Shown piece after piece: positions 7,641 through 13,986 of a stretch of 43,522 nucleotides of DNA. The DNA lies in the IMG/VR virus record IMGVR_UViG_3300037635_002786, positions 1 through 43,522 of that record. One strand, written 5' to 3'. How positions within the stretch are numbered: the stretch's first letter is position 1; each line of letters begins with the position of its first letter. The translations under genes were made by a program, and so were the position numbers. A model generated the notes under the pieces. It worked only from the letters and a program-made list of their open reading frames with translations. It made no database searches and was not told the DNA's origin. Source of the DNA: a virus.

Positions 7641-7939
7641 TGGCTTACGAAATACAGAAGAACGTACCAATGAAGACAATGGTAGGAGTGAATGGCACAT
7701 TTCCACTAGATAAAATGGAAGTGGGTGATATGTTTGAAATTGATTTGGCACTTGAATTTCAACTGGACGAGTGGTTAGATGCCGACTTTGAACGGTTGGA
7801 GAAACTTGCCAGAAACCTGCGAGCGAGTATCTGGCGGAGAGCAAGTGAGATGGGTGTCAAATTACAATTCAGAAGACTAGACAAGCGTGATAAAAATCTA
7901 CAATTACCACCAACGCTAGGTATTTGGAGGGTGGGGTGA
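7640..7939 (+). CDS. Small conserved phage protein, likely paralogue of its neighbour (99 aa)
   Basis: The ATG at 7640 overlaps the upstream TAA (TAATG) with GGAGGAGGG just before it; an in-frame TTG at 7625 is less likely. FPLDKMEVGDMFEIDL and the terminal LGIWRVG mirror LETIGVGDMIEIPL and GIGIWRRE of the upstream protein, with about 20 extra residues between. A tandem duplication followed by divergence is the simplest explanation. Function unknown. Confidence 0.75.
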   Translation: MAYEIQKNVPMKTMVGVNGTFPLDKMEVGDMFEIDLALEFQLDEWLDADFERLEKLARNLRASIWRRASEMGVKLQFRRLDKRDKNLQLPPTLGIWRVG

Positions 7940-8646
7940 AGCTCACTAACAATTTTGACGCACCAATAGAGTTCGTCAAGGCAGTAGAGGATGACAAGTA
8001 CAGCAGGGGAGATGCAGATATCTCTGTAACTTCTCTCATCCAACCACCACAGATCGGTAGGCTGTACGAGAAGCACGATGATGAGTTGTCTACAGATGTA
8101 GATGACAAGATGATCACCTGGTTAGGCACCGTTGTTCACAATGCACTGGAAGAATATGCTGAAGGTGTAGCAGAGGAAAGGCTTTACGCTGAGTACGATG
8201 GGCTACGGATATCAGGTGCGATAGACTTGGTAAGGGAAGGCGGTCATGTGACCGACTATAAGTTCAGCAAGACAGGTGCCGTGCAATACGGATTGAAGCC
8301 TGAGTGGGAAGCCCAGATGAATCTCTACGCCTGGTTACTTAGGCAAAATGATAGAGAGGTTCAGAGCCTACAAATCGTTGTGATCTGCAAAGACCATAAC
8401 AAGCTGTACGTAGGCAAAAGAAAAAACTACCCAGCTAGTATTATTAATTCTTTACCAGTCCCGCTTTGGCCAGAGAACAGGCTAGAGCGATACCTCGCTG
8501 AGAGAGTGGAGATACACACAGCAGAGGATGATGTAAGATGTACCGAAGAGGAACGATGGTGGAACGCAAGGAACCAAGAGTACATGAGATGCGAACACTA
8601 CTGTGGTGTTGCAGATTTCTGTACACAATTTCAAGGAGGAGTGTAG
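7936..8646 (+). CDS. PD-(D/E)XK exonuclease, RecB/Cas4-like
   Basis: 236 residues from a GTG at 7936, preceded by GGAGGG and overlapping the upstream stop as GTGA. The core reads GTVVHNALEEY (H68), SGAIDLV (D97), VTDYKFSK (D107, K109) and EWEAQMNLYAWLL (Q127, Y131), in the order seen in RecB-family nucleases. The C-terminus has C202, C219, C223 and C229; the cluster MRCEHYCGVADFC recalls the iron-sulphur cysteines of Cas4/AddB-type enzymes, but no N-terminal Cys is present. It lies two genes before a single-strand annealing protein, so it probably resects DNA ends for phage recombination. Confidence 0.85.
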   Translation: MKLTNNFDAPIEFVKAVEDDKYSRGDADISVTSLIQPPQIGRLYEKHDDELSTDVDDKMITWLGTVVHNALEEYAEGVAEERLYAEYDGLRISGAIDLVREGGHVTDYKFSKTGAVQYGLKPEWEAQMNLYAWLLRQNDREVQSLQIVVICKDHNKLYVGKRKNYPASIINSLPVPLWPENRLERYLAERVEIHTAEDDVRCTEEERWWNARNQEYMRCEHYCGVADFCTQFQGGV

Positions 8647-8647
8647 G

Positions 8648-9079
8648 ATGATTAATGAAAACGGTGTATCTGTAGATGGGCGACCACCTATAGAGGCAGA
8701 GATAGCCTTTACCGAAGAGCACCTCAAGAGCCTGGATAATGGGGAATTACAAGAGATGATGGGCTATCATCATGGTCATAGGGCTTTATCTTTTTTCGAG
8801 TGCTTGTGGCCCCAGGCAAGGGTGGCAGATTACTTGGGCTGTTCGGAGGCCACTTTGTTGAATTGGAGGACTGATGGCTATGGTCCAAAATTTTATAAGT
8901 TTGGAGAATGTTTTAACAGTGGGCCAATCAGATACAACAGCTTTGAGGTAGAACAGTGGCGACGAGATATGGAAGGACGGCCAGTATTTAAAAACCTCAA
9001 GGCCGCCCAAAGATATATTGACAAATTATGGATACAAAACAAAAGAGGAGAACATACAAATGGCCAAGCTAACGTATAA
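8648..9079 (+). CDS. Helix-turn-helix (excisionase/AlpA-like) DNA-binding protein
   Basis: 143 residues from the ATG at 8648, with AAGGAGGAGT upstream. Residues 57-106 (ARVADYLGCSEATLLNWRTD, then GYGPKFYKFGE and RYNSFEVEQWRRD) follow the MerR/excisionase HTH_17 layout: recognition helix, wing with P-x-F-x-K-hydrophobic-G, and a Y-x-xx-(V/E)-x-x-W helix. It lies inside the recombination operon, so a regulator or recombination directionality-type DNA binder are both possible; no integrase is present here. It overlaps the next gene by 20 bases. Confidence 0.75.
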   Translation: MINENGVSVDGRPPIEAEIAFTEEHLKSLDNGELQEMMGYHHGHRALSFFECLWPQARVADYLGCSEATLLNWRTDGYGPKFYKFGECFNSGPIRYNSFEVEQWRRDMEGRPVFKNLKAAQRYIDKLWIQNKRGEHTNGQANV

Positions 9080-9779
9080 AAAAGTCTACGACACGCTGTC
9101 GCAGATCAATGTAAATGAACATACTGAGGAGAAGATGGGGCTAACGTACCTGAGTTGGTCTCAAGCTGTCAGGATTTTCACAGAGAATTTTCCTGAGTGG
9201 AGCCTGAAGTGGCATGGAGCTAATGATGCCAATGGGGTTCTGCGTGATGTCGTTTACTACGAAGGTGGCACAGCTTCAGTGACCTGCTCTGTTGCTATCC
9301 CTGATGGGGATGGTGGGGAACTGAAGAAAGAAATGTGGTTGCCCATCACAGACCACAGGAACCAAGCAATCGTCCACCCTGACAGCATGGCAATCAACAC
9401 GGCTAAGATGCGTTGCCTGACAAAGAACCTAGCCATGTGGGGCTTGGGCTTATATGTGTACAGTGGGCTTGATGATATCTTCTATGAGGCACCCTCAAAG
9501 GCTACGGCTAATGGGGTTAGCAAGCCAAAGAAAAAGCCTAGCTCAAAGAAACCTGTTCAAACAAACAAGAAGGCTGATGATCAGGTAGATGAAAAGATCG
9601 TGATCTTAAAGAAGACGATCAACGATCTAGCTAAAGGTGGATGGAGTATTGAGGACAAGGATTTGCAAAGCGACATTAAGAAAGCTATTACTGATCGTAA
9701 TGCAAATAAGGTAGTAACATTAACAGAGAACATACAAGCGTTAGGACAACAAGCACTTCAACTTTCGGAGGAAAAATAG
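9060..9779 (+). CDS. DUF1071-type single-strand DNA annealing protein (Sak-like)
   Basis: 239 residues from the ATG at 9060 (AGAGGAGAACATACAA before it). LTYLSWSQAVRIFTENFPEW, LPITDHRNQAIVHPDSM, INTAKMRCLTKNLAMWGLGL and YVYSGLDD match the DUF1071 family of phage annealing proteins in the RecT/Rad52-like group. A Lys-rich linker (about 160-180) and a helical tail follow. It would coat exposed single strands and anneal complementary DNA, working with the upstream exonuclease and the downstream SSB-like protein. Family recognised from motif memory. Confidence 0.8.
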   Translation: MAKLTYKKVYDTLSQINVNEHTEEKMGLTYLSWSQAVRIFTENFPEWSLKWHGANDANGVLRDVVYYEGGTASVTCSVAIPDGDGGELKKEMWLPITDHRNQAIVHPDSMAINTAKMRCLTKNLAMWGLGLYVYSGLDDIFYEAPSKATANGVSKPKKKPSSKKPVQTNKKADDQVDEKIVILKKTINDLAKGGWSIEDKDLQSDIKKAITDRNANKVVTLTENIQALGQQALQLSEEK

Positions 9780-10085
9780 ATGGCGATAGATTACAAGAAT
9801 CAACCCAAGGTAGACTTTGCAGTATTTCCAAACAAGTACGCAAAGACAGATAGGCATCCAGCAGAAGTAGGCAAGATTGAATTTACAAGAGAGTTTATGA
9901 AAGTCATGGTGGATGAGGTTAGAGAAGGACGTATGCCCATATTAAAAGTCGCAATGTGGAACAGGGTATCGAAGGCAGGGGCACCGTACAAGAACTTCCG
10001 CTTAGAGTTAGAACACAAGCGAGAAGATGCACCTGTACAGAAAACAGAGGAGAAGAAAGATGACGGACTCGACCTCCCCTTCTAG
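9780..10085 (+). CDS. SSB-like small protein with acidic C-terminal tip
   Basis: The ATG directly abuts the stop of the annealing gene. The protein is 101 residues. A beta-rich body (KIEFTREFMKVMVDEV, ILKVAMWNRVSKAGAPYKNFRLELE) is followed by a charged linker and ends DDGLDLPF. That end matches the acidic tip of bacterial SSBs, which binds repair proteins. Body length is short for a full OB fold but similar to other phage SSB-like proteins. Together with its neighbours this makes an exonuclease - annealase - SSB module. Function inferred from tail and context. Confidence 0.65.
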   Translation: MAIDYKNQPKVDFAVFPNKYAKTDRHPAEVGKIEFTREFMKVMVDEVREGRMPILKVAMWNRVSKAGAPYKNFRLELEHKREDAPVQKTEEKKDDGLDLPF

Positions 10086-10266
10086 GCGACAAACCTCTTT
10101 GCGTTTATCTCAAGAGTTGTACGAAACCTGTCGTATAGAGGCTGATACGAGAGGCATAAGTATTAACCAACTTGTAATACACTGCATAGAGTCATACCTG
10201 AAATCAGCAGTGCCCTGCGAAAAGGTCCAACTAGGTGTGAGATGGTGGGAAAAAAAAGAAGTTTAA
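10060..10266 (+). CDS. Ribbon-helix-helix protein (Arc/MetJ-like)
   Basis: 68 residues from the ATG at 10060, with GAGGAGAAGAA upstream; it overlaps the SSB-like gene by 26 bases. RRQTSLRLSQELYETCRIEA followed by DTRGISINQLVIHCIESYL is the RHH pattern: a short strand carrying alternating DNA-contact residues, then two helices. Such proteins dimerise and act as repressors. The AT-rich palindromic element 7 bases after its stop would suit a dimeric regulator, so it is a candidate binding partner; that link is inference. Confidence 0.75.
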   Translation: MTDSTSPSRRQTSLRLSQELYETCRIEADTRGISINQLVIHCIESYLKSAVPCEKVQLGVRWWEKKEV

Positions 10267-10272
10267 GTTGAG

Positions 10273-10290
10273 CTAAGTATAATTATTTAA
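10273..10290 (+). promoter_or_regulatory. 18-bp AT-rich element, copy 3
   Basis: CTAAGTATAATTATTTAA, 17 of 18 bases identical to the copies at 1073 and 2742. TATAAT lies at 10278-10283. It stands at the head of a 143-base gap without a gene, before the membrane peptide and methyltransferase genes. Confidence 0.5.
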
Positions 10291-10296
10291 CAGAAG

Positions 10297-10378
10297 GGGC
10301 TAGTGCCGGATCTTGGAACGTCTGGCCTAGCTTAAACAACCAAGACTCAATCCCTGTTGGACTGGTCCTCACAACAGG
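10297..10378 (+). other. Structured untranslated stretch (possible leader RNA)
   Basis: Two stems are visible. GCTAG-t-GCC (10299-10307) pairs with GGC-CTAGC (10324-10331) in 8 pairs with one bulge and a 16-base loop. CCTGTTG (10353-10359) pairs with CAACAGG (10372-10378) in 7 pairs. They lie between the AT-rich element and the ribosome site of the membrane peptide. No T-run follows, so they do not look like a terminator, and I see no tRNA cloverleaf or known riboswitch core. A leader RNA regulating the downstream genes is possible. Confidence 0.35.
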
Positions 10379-10409
10379 TGGTGCCCTTCGCAGTGAAAGG
10401 AGGAGTTCG

Positions 10410-10511
10410 ATGGATTTCCAACTGACTAGGTGGACATTCTACGCAATGTTTATCGTAGGTATAATAGTGTGGTGTTGGATCATTTTGTTAGACAGCAGTA
10501 ACCGCAGATGA
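10410..10511 (+). CDS. 33-residue single-span membrane peptide
   Basis: AAGGAGGAGTTCG precedes an ATG at 10410. The frame encodes a short polar start (MDFQLTRW), one hydrophobic helix (TFYAMFIVGIIVWCWIILL) and a DSSNRR tail: a one-pass membrane peptide. Its TGA overlaps the methyltransferase start as ATGA, so translation is coupled. The excellent ribosome site and coupling argue that it is real. Membrane-acting host takeover or superinfection exclusion are possible roles; none is shown. Confidence 0.6.
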   Translation: MDFQLTRWTFYAMFIVGIIVWCWIILLDSSNRR

Positions 10512-11491
10512 ATGAAGTTAAGATCCTCACGGGCGAGTGCAGAAAATCTTTACAGACACTTGAACCGCAGAGCATCAACACCTGTGTCACTAGCCCACCC
10601 TACTGGGGCTTACGAGACTACGGCACAGGTACGTGGGAAGGTGGAGACCCTGACTGTCCACACATGAGACTGACAAAGATTAGTAAAGACACTAGCACTG
10701 GGCACAGAGGTATGTACGATCAGGGCAGTGTGGTAGGTGACGCCATATACAAGTCATCGTGTCCTCAATGTGGAGCGACACGTAAAGACGAACAGCTTGG
10801 ACTAGAAGATACACCTGAAGAATACGCAGAAAATCTTGTGTCAGTTTTCAGAGAGGTCAGACGTGTACTAAGAGATGATGGTACTGTCTGGTTAAATCTA
10901 GGAGACAGCTACAGTGGTAGTGGTAAGGGGCCTCCAGGTAACCTTAACAAAGACTACCACCATTTAGAACACGCACACAGCAAGATTGTTCCTGATGGCT
11001 TGAAGCCAAAAGATCTAGTGGGTATACCATGGCGTGTAGCTTTCGCATTACAAGCAGATGGTTGGTATCTAAGACAGGATATTATCTGGCACAAGCCTAA
11101 CCCAATGCCGGAATCTGTCAAAGACCGATGCACTAAGGCACACGAATATATATTTCTACTTAGTAAGAATAAAACCTATCACTTCGATCCCAAAGGAATT
11201 GAAGAGAGGGTGAATCACGACACAAGGAACAAGCGAACTGTATGGACTGTGAACGTAGACTCATACAGAGAAGCTCACTTTGCTACCTACCCACCCGAAC
11301 TCATACGGCCATGTATCATGGCAGGGTGCCCAGAAGGTGGTACAGTTCTCGATCCCTTCGCAGGTAGTGGGACGACAGGAATGGTGTCGGCACACAATGA
11401 TCGCAACGCTGTGCTGTGTGAGATTAACCCAGAATATGTAGAAATTATTCGCAAAAGGATGGACTCAGATATGTTCATTGCGTTAGTATAG
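10508..11491 (+). CDS. Site-specific DNA methyltransferase (N4-cytosine/N6-adenine, beta-type order)
   Basis: 327 residues. Catalytic motif IV TSPPYW (28-33) near the N-terminus and the AdoMet-binding motif I DPFAGSGTTG (about 282-291) near the C-terminus give the beta-class motif order of CcrM/N4-type enzymes. TSPPYW favours N4-cytosine or N6-adenine. An insert with two cysteine pairs (GGDPDCPHM and SSCPQCGA) may bind zinc. It would modify phage DNA, most simply protecting it against host restriction. The following gene has nuclease-like features. The recognition site is unknown. Confidence 0.93.
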   Translation: MNEVKILTGECRKSLQTLEPQSINTCVTSPPYWGLRDYGTGTWEGGDPDCPHMRLTKISKDTSTGHRGMYDQGSVVGDAIYKSSCPQCGATRKDEQLGLEDTPEEYAENLVSVFREVRRVLRDDGTVWLNLGDSYSGSGKGPPGNLNKDYHHLEHAHSKIVPDGLKPKDLVGIPWRVAFALQADGWYLRQDIIWHKPNPMPESVKDRCTKAHEYIFLLSKNKTYHFDPKGIEERVNHDTRNKRTVWTVNVDSYREAHFATYPPELIRPCIMAGCPEGGTVLDPFAGSGTTGMVSAHNDRNAVLCEINPEYVEIIRKRMDSDMFIALV

Positions 11492-11493
11492 AT

Positions 11494-12027
11494 ATGTTAC
11501 AACAGCAAAAGGGGATAACCGTTTCGCTGTCGGATCAAGAGGTGCAAAAGGCTAGGGAGTTTGCTCGCAGTAAGGCAGTTGCAAAGCTGACGGAGAAAGA
11601 CCACCAGATCGACAACAGAAGTGAGGTCAAGCGATCTTTCACAGGCATGACTGGAGAGATGGCAGTCGAGAAACTATTGGGCCGATCTTTTGTAGACTGG
11701 ACAGTCGGTCACTCAGGTAACTACGACCATCCAGACCTTGATCCAATCGGAGTTAAGCTAGGTGTGAAGACTGTGACTAAGGGTCTACACCATGCAATAA
11801 ATATAGACAACACGTATGACCAAATACTTGTTGTAAAGATAGATGATAATACGTATGAGGTTTGTGGGCTGGCCAGTGCTGAAGTTCTGAACAAGTACCA
11901 GGACGCAAGCCTCATTAAAGATAAGCGTATGATAGAGCGTAAGACAGGATTTGTAGGGTATGACCATCTCATACCAGCAGAATTTATTAACGAGTACATT
12001 GATTGTATCTATGGAGAATTATGTTAA
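11494..12027 (+). CDS. Putative PD-(D/E)XK-fold nuclease-like protein
   Basis: 177 residues, starting 2 bases after the methyltransferase stop. A helix with a conserved-looking acid (TGMTGEMAVEKLLG, E55) is followed by an acid (HPDLDPIG, D81/D83), then a GVKLGVKTV strand (K88/K92) and a hydrophobic strand (DQILVVKI). This resembles restriction-endonuclease-like folds built as E...D...xxK. The classic (D/E)xK is not exact. Being paired with a methyltransferase suggests a restriction-modification-like couple or a processing nuclease. Assignment is tentative. Confidence 0.5.
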   Translation: MLQQQKGITVSLSDQEVQKAREFARSKAVAKLTEKDHQIDNRSEVKRSFTGMTGEMAVEKLLGRSFVDWTVGHSGNYDHPDLDPIGVKLGVKTVTKGLHHAINIDNTYDQILVVKIDDNTYEVCGLASAEVLNKYQDASLIKDKRMIERKTGFVGYDHLIPAEFINEYIDCIYGELC

Positions 12028-12269
12028 AAGCTGATGGGTTAGATGACGCAGTAATCGGAAAGACATATGACGTAGCTGTTCAAGAGTTTCGCCTGGTCTA
12101 CAGTGTAGATAAGTGTATCAAGATCTTAATGGATCGTGACGGCATGAGTCATACCGAAGCCAGGGAATACTTGGAGCATAATACCTTGTGTGCATACGTT
12201 GATCAGGGCCAGCCGATCTTTGTAGACTCTGAATGCTTTGATGAGATTGAGGACCTCTATGACGAGTAA
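12021..12269 (+). CDS. Conserved phage hypothetical protein (82 aa)
   Basis: The ATG at 12021 has GGAGAATT before it and overlaps the upstream stop. The body VYSVDKCIKILMDRDGMSHTEAREYLEHN followed by AYVDQGQPIFVD is a pattern I recall from many phage genomes (KCIxxLMxRDGMxxEEAxEYxEYN), without known function. Acidic C-terminus. Overlaps the next gene by 11 bases. Confidence 0.8.
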   Translation: MLKADGLDDAVIGKTYDVAVQEFRLVYSVDKCIKILMDRDGMSHTEAREYLEHNTLCAYVDQGQPIFVDSECFDEIEDLYDE

Positions 12270-12594
12270 GTCTGAACGAAAGAAAAAAAGATTTAAGAAA
12301 CATTTTTATAGTGTTGAGCGAGTAAGGTTCATAGCTAGTCACCCTTGCGAGCTAACTGGAAAGCTGTGCAGTATCCATAACGCACACATGAAATCACGGG
12401 GAGCAGGGGGAACATATAAGCACGTCGTGCCCCTGCATTTCCTGGCACATAAGGACTTCGATGAGATGGGGAAAGAAAAGTTTGAAAAGAAATACGGAAG
12501 AACTAAACAATCTGTAAGAGACAGAGCAGAGTATTATCATGAACAGTGGAAGGTATACTGTCATCAAAGTCGAGGTTATAGCCTCGCATACTAG
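12259..12594 (+). CDS. HNH-like nuclease (DUF968/Ref-related)
   Basis: 111 residues from the ATG at 12259 (GAGG 6 bases before). A strongly basic N-terminus is followed by HPCELTGKLCSIHNAHMKSRGAGG, then VVPLHFLAHKDFDEMGKEKFEKKYG. This fits the DUF968/HNH layout: Cys pair, H-x-x-H near a GxGG turn, then PL-x-x-x-H and H...G. Members include recombination-dependent nucleases. Position at the end of the early operon fits a recombination or DNA-processing role. Some metal ligands are not certain. Confidence 0.65.
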   Translation: MTSKSERKKKRFKKHFYSVERVRFIASHPCELTGKLCSIHNAHMKSRGAGGTYKHVVPLHFLAHKDFDEMGKEKFEKKYGRTKQSVRDRAEYYHEQWKVYCHQSRGYSLAY

Positions 12595-12602
12595 GAGGGG
12601 TA

Positions 12603-12848
12603 ATGATTGATTTAGAAAAAGTAATTAATTGGTTTTGTTTGCTCACTGCGGTATGGCTTGTCGGATGGCTTTCGCATCTAGCAACAATGAAAGCTGTAAG
12701 CAAAGAGATCAACACACTGGTTCCCACTCATATGCCGGCCCCTGTGGTGCATGAGAATACGATACCATTCCCAGGCATAAAGAGGATGAGTCAGCTAGAC
12801 AGCATAGCTTTCTGTCATGCCTTAATCACAAGAACTTCTAACGATTAA
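12603..12848 (+). CDS. Small membrane protein (81 aa)
   Basis: One clear membrane segment near the N-terminus (NWFCLLTAVWLVGWLSHLA, about 9-27), then a hydrophilic tail with Pro-rich stretches. AGGAGGGGTA precedes the ATG. Its stop abuts the next small gene. No domain recognised; a host-membrane role is inferred only from topology. Confidence 0.65.
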   Translation: MIDLEKVINWFCLLTAVWLVGWLSHLATMKAVSKEINTLVPTHMPAPVVHENTIPFPGIKRMSQLDSIAFCHALITRTSND

Positions 12849-13001
12849 ATGAAACAGGTTGAGTTTGTTTGTAAGCATTGTGGTCACCGCCAGATCTTAA
12901 CAGACTGGGACACCTGTGCGTACTGCAGTAAGCCTATCGACAAGTCGGTGAAGAAGCCCTCTAATCGTCAAGAACAAGCAGAGCAATGCCACCACCAATG
13001 A
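12849..13001 (+). CDS. Small zinc-ribbon protein (50 aa)
   Basis: The ATG at 12849 follows the previous TAA directly. The peptide begins MKQVEFVCKHCGHRQ and continues WDTCAYCSKPI: two CxxC knuckles as in zinc ribbons. The last 41 bases overlap the end of the convergent spanin-candidate gene. A short protein, but the paired CxxC motifs and tight spacing support it. It may bind DNA or RNA polymerase; untested. Confidence 0.6.
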   Translation: MKQVEFVCKHCGHRQILTDWDTCAYCSKPIDKSVKKPSNRQEQAEQCHHQ

Positions 13002-13584
13002 TCGCATACGGAACCCCTGCTCTTATCTTGCTGAACAGGCTACCCTTGGCGACCTTCTCCCATGCATCCGACTCAGCATTCAGGGCAGTGATCTCAGCCC
13101 TGAGTGCTTGGTTGACCTGTTGTTCCCGTACCCACATCGAATCAATCACCGCAACTCTACGCCACAGCATGAGATTTTCAGCCTCTAAAGTTTCTACCTG
13201 ATCCTGGTAAGCTGAGACCTCTCGATCATGGTCTTCTTGGATCTGGTCAAAGACAGGTTTTAAGCCCTCGTAAGACTCCAAACTATCCCGAAGTATTGCC
13301 ATGTTGTCCGTGAAGCTCTCAGATGCTTCTAAAGCCCTCTCAACAGCATCGGCACGTACCTCAGAAATGGAGTCGTGAGCGTAGTCCAGGCTATCTCGTA
13401 GTACCTCGTAGTCTTGGGTAGCTTTTTCGAGGGACACCTCAAGCTCTTTTCTTTCTACCTCTAGTATTCGTACTCGTTCTTCTGCAATGAGTGCATCCGT
13501 CTTCGCATCTCCGACATAACTGTATGCCAATCCCAGGAGTACAAGGACTCCACCCAGTGTCAGCATTTCTTTTGATCGAATCAT
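12961..13584 (-). CDS. Membrane-anchored coiled-coil protein, spanin-like candidate
   Basis: 207 residues. An N-terminal membrane segment (LTLGGVLVLLGLAYSYVG, about 9-26) is followed by a long coiled coil (about 35-170) rich in Glu, Leu and Asp, and a second hydrophobic helix (AGVPYAIIGGGIALLVL) at the C-terminus. A membrane anchor plus periplasmic-type coiled coil suits Rz-like inner spanins or fused spanins that join the two membranes of Gram-negative hosts at lysis. The endolysin and holin lie 7 kb upstream in the same transcription direction. The start lies just after a strong terminator, so it likely has its own promoter. Confidence 0.6.
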   Translation of the reverse strand: MIRSKEMLTLGGVLVLLGLAYSYVGDAKTDALIAEERVRILEVERKELEVSLEKATQDYEVLRDSLDYAHDSISEVRADAVERALEASESFTDNMAILRDSLESYEGLKPVFDQIQEDHDREVSAYQDQVETLEAENLMLWRRVAVIDSMWVREQQVNQALRAEITALNAESDAWEKVAKGSLFSKIRAGVPYAIIGGGIALLVLDD

Positions 13585-13605
13585 CTACTTACCCCGTGAT
13601 TTCTA

Positions 13606-13626
13606 AAAACCCCCTACGGGGGTTTT
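13606..13626. terminator. Bidirectional terminator
   Basis: AAAACCCCC (13606-13614), loop TAC, GGGGGTTTT (13618-13626): a perfect 9-pair stem. T-runs follow on both strands (TTTTCTGT on plus; TTTTTAG on minus). It separates the winged-helix gene from the spanin-candidate gene. Confidence 0.8.
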
Positions 13627-13690
13627 CTGTAATTATATATTTCTGTGTGCTATCACCGAAATTTCTGTATGTACGTAAAATAATTATCTT
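13624..13690 (-). promoter_or_regulatory. Probable regulatory gap with TTTCTGT repeats and a TATAAT box
   Basis: Three direct TTTCTGT repeats lie at 13624-13630, 13640-13646 and 13662-13668. On the minus strand TATAAT occurs at about 13631-13637, with only a weak -35 candidate (TTCGGT). A relative of the AT-rich element (minus strand GAAGATAATTATTTTA) overlaps 13675-13690. Together these suggest control of the minus-strand gene starting at 13584. Confidence 0.35.
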
Positions 13691-13986
13691 CAGCCGGCAG
13701 GATTGTTTCCGTCTTCTTCGGACGGGCGAATCTTGTAGGCAGTTACGTGTCTCCAGATTCTCTTACCACTGATTCCTGTGGCCCTAGTTTTCACCATCTT
13801 GTTGGTGCATTCTAAGCGTCCCTCATCTTCCAAGATGTCGAGCCTCTGGTACACTGCATTGTCGGACATCTGCAATAGCTTCTTTAGTTCCTTCAACGTG
13901 TATACATTTTCTTGGTCACGTTTTCTGCCAGCTTCAAAAGCCTTCTCAATTTCTTGTATAATTTGCTCTGATGTTAACTGATTCAT
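13690..13986 (-). CDS. Winged-helix DNA-binding protein (98 aa)
   Basis: Residues about 28-80 (YTLKELKKLLQMSDNAVYQRLDILEDEGRLECTN, then a basic wing GISGKRIWRHVTAYKI) follow the winged-helix pattern of small transcription regulators: helix, recognition helix with xxAVYQRLDxLExEGRL, then beta wing. Its start overlaps the phosphoesterase stop as ATGA. It sits between lysis-region genes and a terminator, so it may control late or lysis expression. Confidence 0.75.
   Translation of the reverse strand: MNQLTSEQIIQEIEKAFEAGRKRDQENVYTLKELKKLLQMSDNAVYQRLDILEDEGRLECTNKMVKTRATGISGKRIWRHVTAYKIRPSEEDGNNPAG

Noticed and set aside
10297-10378. Possible tRNA or known riboswitch before the methyltransferase
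   Set aside because: No 7-bp acceptor stem, T-loop or known ligand-binding core could be drawn; kept only as a structured stretch.
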